NCBI GenBank assembly: GCA_023247915.1
Contig: JAHFFN010000005.1
Span: 1-58,731, forward strand
DNA length: 58,731 nt
Direction of reading: 5' to 3'
Source of the DNA: Candidatus Omnitrophota bacterium
GTDB taxonomy: Bacteria; Omnitrophota; Gorgyraeia; 2-02-FULL-51-18
The translations under genes and the position numbers were made by a program. Below are positions 19,301 through 31,300 of this stretch, in pieces; the stretch's first letter is position 1; every line of letters starts with the position of its first letter. The notes under the pieces are model-generated. The model did no database searches, had not been told where the DNA came from, and saw nothing but the letters and a program-made list of their open reading frames with translations.

Positions 19301-22300
19301 GCGGAGTGGGAAACGCTTGGAAATTGGGGAGGGGTGAAGCGAGAGCTTTCGGCTATTGAGGATAAAGTTCTCCAAACTCATCTTAGAGGTAAAATCAACC
19401 GCCTTGTCAATATTCTAATCAGAAATGATCTTTTCTATTTTGCGCATCTAGACACGGCCATCCCAGTAGTGATTCAAAGGATGCAAGCGGATTCTTTTCA
19501 TTCATGGGAGCCTCTCATACGAGCCATCACGGCCGCTGAGTCTGGCCAAGACCCTTATCATATATTGATTAATGGCGCCCGGCTGGCAAAACCTCGTACT
19601 GCGTCCCGCGCTGTGCGTAAAACCTCAGATCTGACAGAGCCTCTCGCTATGTGGAGCCAGTTAATGGCAAATCCGGAATTTACGAAAGAATATCAAATAG
19701 TCCAGGAGGGTGGAACCCTTGTCCTTAAAACCAAATCAGGCGAAACGCTTTCGCAAAAAGGAATCGCTGATCTTGGAACCAACTCTGCATGGGAGTTGTT
19801 CTTAAAACCCACGCTTGGCGTCCGGTCGGAGACAAGAAAATATAGACTGATTAAGCGAATAGAAAGCGTTTTGCGTCTCAAAAGAAATTCAAAAATCAAG
19901 GAGCCGTATAGCGCTTCTGAAATCGAAGAACTCATCAAAGCTTTAAGACCCCTGGATGGTGTTGATTGGCGCCCCTCGATATCCGCTGCCGATAAGCTTG
20001 GAGATGCCAAATCTTCCAAAGCCATTGAGCCTCTGATGAAGTGGCTTGAGGATGGACGTGTTTATGATTTTCAAAAAGCCGTCGCTGAAGCTCTTGGTAA
20101 AATTGGCTCTGCCAAAGCCGTCCCTGCTCTGATTAAAACCTTTAATTTGCGTGACGATAGACGACCCCAGAAGGCTTACATCGCGGCTCTTGGGGATATT
20201 GGATCTATTAAGGCCGCACCATTTTTAATCAGAGTTTTGAAAAGTGGCGAAACCGAAGTCATTCGTCAAGCAGCCAAAAAAGCTTTGCGTCAGATCCATG
20301 AAAATTTAAAAAGGCGTGGAGCCCGACTAGCACTAACAAGCGACGTGATTAAGGGGGCAGTGGCGGCATTTAAAGAGGTCGCATTGTCTTCTAGATATAA
20401 GGATAGAAAAGATAGGGATATTATTGAGCAGAATTTAAATCGAGTGTTGCGAGCCAATCTTAGCATTACTTCGCGCGTAGAAGTGTTGGGTCAGCTTAAT
20501 TCGGCTGTGAATTGCTATCGAAGCCTCTCCCAGAAGCCAGATGCGGGAGCCCTTAGGAGAATTGACGATATTATTAATCAAATTTCTCGGGCGCAAGAGG
20601 CCTGGCAAGTTGAGCGGAGAGCCAAAAAAGCGCAGATCCGGAAATGGATGAAACAGATTAGAGTGGTTCTGACGGATAGTTTCGTTGAAGATATTGACGA
20701 CGATATATACCTACTGCTAGAAGAAAAAAAGAGCACTCAGGGATGGTCTGACCGTGAAAGTGTCGCTCATCAATTAGCTGACACCAAGTCTCTAAAAGTT
20801 GTTAAAGCTCTGAGCAAGTCATTATTGAATGATAGAGTGGCGAGAGTGCGCATTGCCGCCGCTAATTCTCTGGCGAATATCGGCTTCTCAGAGGCGATCC
20901 CCTCATTAATTAAAGCCTTGAAAGACGAAGATAAAGGGGTGCGCAATCAGGTTGTGCAGGCTCTGGGCGCGATTAAATCCCTTCGAGTGATTCGATCTCT
21001 GATCCCTATTTTGAAAGACAAAGATATCGAAGTTGTCCACTCTGTTGTTAAAGCGCTCGGCGATCTAGGATCTCCCAAAGCTGTCCCTGCTTTAATTGAA
21101 GTTTTGAAGCATGAGAACGAGGAGATCCGGGGGGAGGCTATTAAAGCTTTGGGGAATATTGGTTCTCCAGAAGCAATCCCGGCTTTGATCGAGTTACACG
21201 GAAAGGATGCCCATAGCGCTCCCATTATCGAGAAAGCCTTGGTCAGGATTTATAATAAAATGGATGGTTCTGCGGGGGCAAGACTGGCGAGTAAATTCAC
21301 CGCCGTGCCGTCGATGCTTGCTTTGACGCAGCTTCGTTTGTCCGAAACATCAAAAATGTCTTTCACTCCTCAGGGGATGCCCGAAGTTTTTGTGAATTAT
21401 GCCTATGTTGAAGATGCGGATCGATCTAATTTTACGGATCTCATTCAGGCCATTGCACCCGGCCTTATCAGTAAAGATCAAATTTCTTCGATTCGAGGCG
21501 CCGGAGTACTTTTTGCCGACGATACTCCTGATCGAAATTTGGGCTTAGGAGTTTTCTCTGCTTTAACATTTGTTGTGGATGGAGAACGTTATCTTGTTAC
21601 TTTATTCAAAAAAGACGATTTGTCGAAGAAAGCGCGTCTTGAGAAGATTACGCGCGCCTACTGGCAATTCATGTACGATCGGCCCGAATTAAGCACACAA
21701 GAGACGGAGCCTGTGTCGGTCACGGTCGCAAAAACAGAGGGTGATTGGAAAGCCGGCACTTTTAGAATTTGGCCCCAACAAAAAGGCGCTACTGCTGCCC
21801 GGCTGGCGGGTTCCCAGAAAAGAATGGATGCTATTGAGTATTCTATTAGGAGAGATCTGGAGCAGGTGGGCATTCATCACATTACTGATTTTAATCCCGA
21901 TCACCCTACGTCGCACGTGCTTGGAGTATTAAGGGATCTGTATCCTCTACAAAGTGGGGGCGTGGGTTATGCCTTAACTTCCGGAGAGGCTGATTCATGG
22001 GTGCGTCTAATGAATGTGCTTCGTTACGCAAATCAACACTTTAAGACCAATGAAATTTATATGGATATTCATTTTGACGCTCACGCAGTGAGGGCTTGGC
22101 TCAATGGCAAAGACCATCTTGTTGTTTCTATTAATTCGAATGCTGCCGGCCACTTCACGCTAGATTTTCATCCGAGGACGGATTTAAGAAAGCCTTTCTT
22201 GCAGGGACGCACCAGTCTTAGAGTTGACAGCGCCGGCCAGATCCACGAAGAAATCATCGGTGCCCGCCTGGCGGAATATGTTTCGCCGTTTGTGATTCAG

Positions 22301-25300
22301 CCGAGTTTTGATTTAAGCAATCCCACCCAAGTAATCGCTTCCGAGAACTTGCAGCGTCCTCCAGCAGCTGCTTCAGGCCGGCGAGATTTTATTCTTTATT
22401 TAGTCAAGGGAGACGGCAAATTTTATATTCGTTTAAATAAAAAAGAGGGTGTGGAGACAGGTCAATTTATCATAGGCTTGGAGAATCTAGGTGAAGCTTT
22501 TATTAGACGATATTTGTTCAATGACGATGGTTTAAATCTCAGTATTCTGAGTTTTTCCAGCCCGGAAAATAACTTCATAGAGTTTATTTATGGAGATTCT
22601 TACGATGCTCAACAAGCCGCTGTTATGTTCAAAGGAATTTTGGACAGTTATCACAGAAGCATAGTGACTCCAACAGGCACGCATGGTCAGACGGACGGAC
22701 CGAGAGATGAGGAAGGCGCCCGTCTGTCTTTGAAAAACAGTTCGGAGTTCGTAGTTCGGAGAAACCACCGATCGCAGTCATCAACCAGCCTTTCACTCCC
22801 AACCCCGAACTCAAACTCCGCCGCCCGGCTATCGAGTAGTAATATTCATGTTTATACTCCAGAACAATTTAACAGCCTTGTCCAAAATGGGCTGATAAAG
22901 CGCGGTGATATTATTTCATACGGCTCTGGCGGTAGCATGTTTTTTAGTGACGCTATTTTTGCACGGATGGCATTGGATAAAGATGGTAAACGTGGCACTG
23001 TTGTTTTGATTTTGAATGGAAGCGCAGATCAAAGGGAGAGCGAAATTAAATTTCGCGAGGGGATGATGTTCGCGGCGTCCGTCGACCTTATGCTTAAAAA
23101 TCAAAAATTAAATGCCCGAAAAGATGTTGAAGCGAACAGAAAGAAAGTCAAGGGTTCCGGGATCTTTAAACGGAAAGCATTGTATGTGCGGAAAACATTT
23201 TTTCCTTCCACCGTTCGCAATATCCATTGGGGGGAAAGAAGATTTTTCGTACAATTTGTTGAATCTCGAAATAACCGATTTAAGATTACAAGAGAGTCCG
23301 AATATCACGAGAAATACGATATCTACGAATTTATTTATAAGATTTCTATTCCTCCAGGAAAGATTCGCGGCATAGAAGATATTCATTTTCTTATGAGTTT
23401 GTTGGGTGATGGATTTCACGATAGGCGCTGGGGCTTTTATAGCAATACCGGTCCTTGGTGGAGAGATGATGAGGAATTTATAAGATGGTTCTCCAAAATC
23501 GCAAAGAAAATCGGAACATCCGCCTCTAGCCCCTCACCTCTAACCTCTTCCCTTGGTAGCGAAGCTACCAACTCCGGCGCTCGCCTGGCAAGTTTTTCGA
23601 AAGTGTTGATAACTGATTTCTTAAAAGACAATAGTCCTTTGGGTAAAAATGTATGGATCAAGATTAATAATGCGCCTACGAATGTTTCTTGGGCAAGGCA
23701 TGCAGAAGATGCTTGGATGATTCATGGTCATAACGGGCACATCGGCACTATTCCCAACATCGGTCTCCAGCCGCTTACAAGTAGGGATGTTGTGGCTATT
23801 GAAAGATTTTGGCCTATAGAAATGATCAGTGATCTTCTGAAAAGGAAACCCCAGAAACTTTTGATGGTGCAAAGCGGCGCAGGTAAAAATTATCTCGTGC
23901 GGGAAGATGGTTTGTTCTTGGAGGTGGATGCTAACGACGTGATACAAGCCTCATGGGGTCAACTTCAGGCCAATGCGCTTACGGATGATTTTCTAGGCCA
24001 ACTTCCTCAAGTCAAGGCGTGGATTAATGGAACATTTGGCTCAAAGAAATTTTGGCGGCAAATAGCGCCACATTTAACTCGTTTATTAAAATTTAATTCA
24101 CTGAGCGGCAGCCGGCTGGCGGAAGATAAAGGGGTGGAAGTGGAGCAGTTGATTGCATTTTCTCCTAAAGATCAATCCATCACAATTAATTCTCCTCTAG
24201 TGGCGCCAGCCGATAGGACAATTCATTTGTTTGGTGATGGGGAAACCACCTTTACTTTAATCACTTCCGAAGTTTTAGCGGAACAGCTTAATCGATGGGT
24301 ACCTGGATTTCCCAAAGGTGTTAGGGAGCGAATTTCGTTTCAACCCAACCCAGACTTAGCGGAGGGAGTGCTCATACTGGACTCTAGTCGTGAAAAAGGC
24401 GAGGAACGTATTGGTAGCCTCCTCTTGTGGGATGATCTCGAAGATTTAGCCCAGGATTTTGCGGCGTATCTTAACCCTTTTCTTAAATCGAGGATCCCCC
24501 AATTTCAAGAAAACTTATTCCAACGCTTGTTCACTTCTGGGTATTCACGATTGATTCGGCAGCGATTCGTTATCGGATCTTCGGTAAGCATGGGATCTAT
24601 TTGGATTTCATTTTTAGCTCCTTCCACGTTATGTCGATTTGTTTTGATGCCGATGTTGGAAAACACTAACAACAAAGAAGCCTTCGGATTCATTGCTTAT
24701 TTTGCGGGAGTCGCCATAGCGCTTCATCTATTCAATCGTTTGTCGGACAAACTTGCGGGCTCTAAATCAACAAAAGGCGCCCGCCTGGCCGCCGGCACAC
24801 TAAGTAGAGAAGAGACTAAAGACGCCAAGAGTTTGGCTGGAGAGATCGCTTCTAAAACAAGAGTTCAGTTATTGGGTATCCAGAAAAAACTTAAACTTCT
24901 ACAAGGATTTGACGAAGAGAAGGGTTTGACCAAAAAACAAGAGTCGACCACTATCAGCATTCGAAAATCGGCCCAAAAAATCGAGTCTCTGTCTTTGTTC
25001 GCATTGCTCAAAGAAGCTACGATTAGACCGGGACAGGAAGTTTTAATGGATACATTATCCACAAGAACCGGCAAAGAACTTCAATCAGACCCCCCACAGT
25101 TCGATCTAAAATATACAGCAACCATAATCTCTGTGTTGGCAGAGGATTTGCTTCTGACTGGCGAAAAAAGGTTTTTGCGGGGTATCCGTGCATCAGTTGA
25201 AAAAGCGGTCAGAATCGTTTCTAATTTGGCGGCTTACGCTTCTTCAGCAGAGCTAACGACGAATTTTAAGTCTGTGAGGAGTTTTAAAAAGAAACAATTC

Positions 25301-28300
25301 AGGATTATCGATCTAAGCAAATATTCCGCCGCCCGCCTGGCGACGCTTCCGTTGACGCAGCTTCGTTTGTCCGAAACATCGAAAATGTCCGCCACTCCTC
25401 AGGGGATGTTCGATGTTCTTGTGAAATACGCCTATGTTGAGGATGCGGATCGATCTAATTTTGCGGAGCTCATTCAAGCCATTGCGCCCGACCTCATCGC
25501 TAAAGATAAAACTTCTTCGATTCGAGGCGCCGGAATACTTTTTGCCGATGACACTCCTGATCAAAATTTGGGCTTAGGAGCTTTCTCCGCTTTAACATTC
25601 CTTTTGGATGGAAAGCGTTATCTCATTACTTTATTCAAAAAAGACGATCTGTCGCAGAAAGCGCGTCTCGAGAAGATTACACGTGCCTACTGGCAATTCA
25701 TGTACGATCGACCCGAATTAAGTGAACGAGAGGCGGATCCTGTGTCAGTCACGGTCGCAAAAACAGAGGGTGATTGGAAAGCCGGCACTTTTAGAATTTG
25801 GCCACAACAGAAAAGCGTCACTGCCGCCCGCCTGACGGGAAATAATTCGAAATTTATTCGAACTTTTCTCGCCGCGCTTTTGATTGGGGTGGGAGGCTGG
25901 TTTTTATCGAAGTCCGCTAAACAAGAAACCAAATCCGTTTCTTTGAAATTCAATTCTTGGTCTACTCAAGCTCCCGTTTTCTATCGATACCAAGCTCAGC
26001 AAGCGAGCTCCGGCAAAGTGATGACGCGCATGGCGAGTATTAAAACTTCTGAGAAAATCATTCTCAATGCCTCTCAAAAGCTGCGGATGATGATCCGAGC
26101 CAATCAAGTGAACCCTCAAAACAAAGAAGAAGCCATTACGCTGACTCTTATTGGCACCGATGCTTTTGGAAAACCTCTCAAAATTTATGCTGGTTATATG
26201 ACTTTTACTTCCAAAGGAACTTATGAGGCGGTGTTTTCATTGAATGAGCTGGGGCCACGAGTCATTCATGTGAACGAGCTCCTCCTTATGGGAGTACCCG
26301 TCACTTCCGCGGACGACAGAAGCTTTATCCCCGACTGGATTGTGAAAGACGAGATTGTCATCGAAGAAGCTGCTGTCCCCGGCGGCGCCCGGTTGGCGAA
26401 AAGAAATCAGCATTTTTTTGTTATTTGGGGAAGTTTTATAGCGCTCCTATTATTGCCGCTCATTCCTGAGTCGTCCAAAAAACTTGCTTCGCCGGCTGGT
26501 TTGGTCGAGAACACTAACGTCTCTATCGATAAAATTTATTCGGCTTTTGAGACGATTTCCAAGAAAGAGAAAAGCTTGGAGGAGCGCGAAAAAGCGGTTC
26601 AATTTTTGATAGCCAATATTCAATTTTCTTCTCAGCGAGATGAGATTGTTATTCAATTGATCAGCTCCTTCAAAGATCTCAGCATGAATGAAATCGCCAC
26701 TCTTGAGCATTATGTGGAGATTCTGGTCAAGCTAAGGCTAACCAAATCGGAAACCGAACAGGCGCTTCGTTCTTTAGAAGCCCTTCAGTCTAAACTTGCG
26801 ATCCATTCCACCGAGCTCACCTTTGCTCGTGCGAATGAGGCCACTTTATACGTCGCCACCAGCCTTCTTAAGCGTGTAGAAGAAGCCATAGCCACATTAT
26901 CTAAAAAACCCGCCGGTGCCCGCCTTGGGACGGGGCAAAAAGAAAGCCTGCCTTTTACTAAAGCTCAATTAGTTCGAATACATTCTGAGGGAGTGGCTAA
27001 GCTACCACGGAAAGATTATATCGTTGATTTAGCAATAGATAACCAGCCAACTCAAATTAGGGCGAATAGTCTCGTAACGACTCTTGAGCAGTTACAAGAG
27101 GGCGCTCTTTATGTGATACATGCTTTGCATGTTAACCATATTTCGGGGCAAATAAGCCTAGGTATTCATTCAGTGGTGGCAGCTGCGAGATTAAGTGGTT
27201 CGGCGATGAGAGCTATTTATTTATCGTTAACGATTATGCTTTCCGGCGTACTACAAACAGTTGCGGATACGGTGCAGTTTGCATTTGATAAAGGAAGAAC
27301 ATCCGTAACGGTGCTCGTCAATGGTAAGCCGCAACCGCGGAGCCGTCTCGTGGGCGCGAATTATCAACCGACAGAGCCCGGACAACACATCACTCATTAT
27401 CAGGAAGGCAAAATACGCGAGCTTGTCGCCCAGCTCCTTCCCAAAAATGACCCCACCTTGGTGGCGTTAGGACTTGGAGAGATGGGGAAGAATGATTTAG
27501 AGCGAATGAAAAAGACCGGCATCTACAACATCCATCTTTATCAGGTACCTTTGGAAGATAAAGCGGATATTGACGCGGTTAAGAAAATTTTAAGACGCGC
27601 TCACGAATTGAATAAAGATTTTTATGTGTCGGTCGGACATTGGGCGGGGCTCTGGTCTCAACCCGGTTCCCCTGAGCTTTCCGCTAACACGTACCAGGAG
27701 CGCATGAAAGTCGTCGACAGCGTGATGAATATGGTCAAGCTTTACGCCGAAGAGCCTTGGGCGGGTAAATGGGTGGTTGGCGTTGAAAATAATTATTATG
27801 CCAGAGGCGGCGCTTTTGCCGGCACCAAGTCTTTGCCGCTGCGCATTGGCAGTGAATACTACGACTTTATGGTGCAGCTCGCCGTCGCGATTAAATGGCA
27901 AGAGAGGCAGCTTAACACCGCCGCTAAGCCCGTGTATCATCCGGTGGTTTTGAGCAATGGCAGCCTCACGGAGTCTCAAGCTCAAATCATCAAGGAGATG
28001 AATGAGAAATGGGCTAAGGAATTGAATGGAGAATTGCCTGTTGATGCGATCGGGGGAACTTTTTATCCTGGAATTAATTTTGAGGGTCAAAAAGTAAGCG
28101 ACAATGGCATTGCAGAAGCATTTGAACATTTTGTTAAACTATCTTGGGAGATCGCGGGACTTCCGCTGGTTGTCGTTGAGACCGGACCCTGGGCTCAAAC
28201 CGTCAACTCCGACGAGCAAGTTCGTTGGTATGGCGCTGCGAAACCGGCATTTGTAAACACTGGCAAATTTGCTGGGATCGATATTTTTGAATTCATCAAT

Positions 28301-31300
28301 GAAGGCGGTTGGAAATCTCGCGAGACAGGCCGCGCCAGTGAAGATTGGTTTGGAATTTACACCAATGAAAGAGAGCCCAAGCTTTTTGCGCGTCAGGGAG
28401 CTTTCACCGGATTGAAATGGGAAGATGGCAAAGTCCTACCATTCGAACAGCCGGCCGCTTTAAAGCCTTTTCCGACGCAACCTGTTTTCTTGAGAACGCG
28501 CACAGCTTCTACACAAACTCCTGCGGCTGATAGCTCCATTATTCAACTCGAAGGCTTCCAGACTTGGAGCGGCGCCGGAGCTTTTTCAACGTATAAAGAT
28601 ACCCGAGTTAATTTAACCGGATACAAAACAGTTCGCCTTACTTTTAATACTACCGACGCTGGCGCTGAATTTTATATTCGTCTTTTAGATCCCGCCGGCG
28701 CTTACGACTCCAACTCAGGATCTATGGGTCCATTCCGAGTGCCCAAAGCTTCTGATGTGAATCAGCCGATTACGATGGAAATAGGAATCACCGGAGGAAA
28801 TATCAAACAATTTTCAATCCACACAGGAACGGTTTGGGATAATTCAACACACCTTCCCAAAAGAAATCTAGTCCCCATTAAAGTAGAGTTTTTAAAAACA
28901 CCCCCAGCCAAAAAAACCGGCGGCGCGCGGCTGTCCAATCAAGATTCGAATATGGACGTTGCGTCTATAGCCAAGATATTTTTTGAGCGTGTGTTGACGC
29001 CTGAAAACAGAGTCAAGATCTCTCGGTTTTTAGCGGATCATTTTTCTTCGCCTTTTTCTTCTCAGCCCGAGCGCTTATCCTTCGAGCATTCTGGCTACCG
29101 ACTGGTTTTGACCTCGGAGCCGAGTGGTACTGAGGAATTCCCATTAACCGTTTTGATTGAAAAGAAAATAGGGTCTTTTAATGCGGATGAAGTTGGCGCG
29201 TTTGAAGCGTATAACTTTTTGTTTCATGAGAGAGCCAGCGGTCTTAAAACTTTCGAAAAACAACTTTTAGCGTCTCGCGATTTTTCCAAGCCTTTGAAAG
29301 TGCAGTTTAACATGATGCCATTCGCTGCTTATATTGATTCTAAAAAGCCCGACCGAATTAATTTCGTCATGGAGTACCGTCGTGTCCCCACTGGCGCGCG
29401 TTTGGCGGCACCCGAGGCGTACACAACTCAAGTTTTTAAAGCAAAAGGTTCGGACTTTGCACACAAAATTACGGTGACGAAATCTCCCGATGGAGTCTTA
29501 GCGATTGATCTGCAGACGGACTCTTTTGTTGGTTATACCCTGGTAGGGCATTTTTCTTCAAACTTTGAAAGACCGCTTGAAGTCGATCCTGCTTTTTTGA
29601 GAGAGTTGTCCACTGAGTTTTCTTTTGATCATGATATTCTGCGTAGAATCAGAGAAATGATGCAGGTCATAAAAGCACAAAACGTGGAATGGTTCGCGGA
29701 AACAATCAAAACAGCTCTTGAAACAGGAAGCATAGAATTATACCCCGGCATCTCTCACCACGATGCGGCTATGGCTATTCTAGAGCAACCGTTATTTACG
29801 AAAAATCAATTCATTGGGGAGCATTCTCAAAGTCTGAGCCATGCAGAGCGCACGATCCTGTCGCGTATTTACCAAAGACATGGCCAACTAGGGGGACGTA
29901 GGGCTGACATCGCTACTCATCAAGCCGCGCGTTTGGCGACGGCCGTCAGCATCGACGAGCTAAAGAAAACCGATCCAGAGATAGCAGCGGCACTGGAACG
30001 AAGAGGTGTCAAATTTGTTTACAATCATAGGGACAAGAACCATACCGTGGACGTTCTGCGGGCGATGAGAGAGCATGGAGATTCTCCGTCGTGGTTGCAT
30101 TTTCTTAGCATTCTCGACCAAGCGGCAACGCATAGCGGGCTGGATGCCGTTTATTTTGGTCCTACGGTTGAAAAAGATTATTTTGATGCTAGCCTTGAAA
30201 AATATTTTACGCCATCACCCAAGCTAATCACGCTTTCTTTTACAGGGAACACCCTTAATTTCAAAGCGCAGAATCTAGAACCTAAAAAACATCAAATTCT
30301 TTTAAGTTTAGGGGCAAACTCTGATTCTTTGGCATGGCAGTTGACTCGCAAAGGCTATTTCGTTACTCAAGCAACCGATTATCATTATAACCATCCCCAG
30401 CAGTATGCATCGCACTCTTACACGGATTATGATTATTTGGTAACGGACAAAGCAGCGATTGCTGAGCATGCCCGTTCTGTAGATTCCGCCTTGTCGGTGA
30501 TTCAAACGCCTGAGCCGGGCGTTTCCCTGCGGGATGATTCCGCTATTGTCGAAGAGATTAGTCGAAGGACCGAGCTTCGCTTTTTAGGATTTGATAATTT
30601 TAATCCTCCGCTTGTTCATGACAATGGCGTTCATCAGACGCTAAATAAAAATGAGCAGATAATCTATTTTGATGTGAATTTTGACCGCTCATTGACAGAG
30701 AAAGAGCTCAAAAGATTGAAGGTACAGCTTTATTATGAAGATCCGCAGGGAGATGGAAACCAATGGTTTTCCGAAGAAGCGATAGAGCCTCTTAATGCTG
30801 AAGACCCTCATGGTTCTTATCAGTTCTCTGTTGCCCTGCATCCCCGGGTACGTCAATATAAAGTCAGAGTTTCTTGGGACGGGGGATATGCGTGGCACTA
30901 TTTTAAACCTCAAAATATCCAAGTGCATTATGCTCCCTCCGCCGGCGCGCGTTTGGCGGATTCGATACCGTCAGTAAGTCGTCAGTATTCGCTCACAGCG
31001 GCGCAGGCGGATGCCATCAAAAGATGGTTAACGCCATACACAGGGCAGACCGCTCCAAGCGTCCATCACTTTGTGCATTATTTTTTACGGGATAATTACG
31101 GCTTCATTATTCCGGCACGCGATGCAGGCATCTTAAAGGAGGAGGCCACTGTCGAGGTGCCGAATCGATCGATTCGTATCAATGATCAAGATGGAATTAC
31201 ATTTGTCCAGATGAGCCTCTCCGGAGACGGCCGCACTTTAACGTTAAAGGCTCTCGCGAAGGAAAAAAATTCCTACGGAAAAGATTCCAATGGACTGTTG

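Larger units (their letters stand above)
16388..27196 (+). repeat. GARLA linkers, upstream family (22 clear copies)
   Basis: In-frame 15-base linkers encoding [GA][AS]RL[ASGT] start at 16388, 17087, 17597, 17810, 18179, 18599, 18947, 19574, 20318, 21275, 21794, 22259, 22715, 22820, 23576, 24107, 24776, 25328, 25823, 26384, 26915 and 27182. Most carry the DNA core GCCCG(C/G)CTGGCG, often with the palindrome GGCGCC at the left. The copy at 24107 reads GSRLA, and the copies at 16388, 21275 and 27182 use other codons. A decayed copy (GVRSE) sits at 19817. Each separates modules that show no similarity to each other, apart from the duplicated pairs. Confidence 0.9.
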
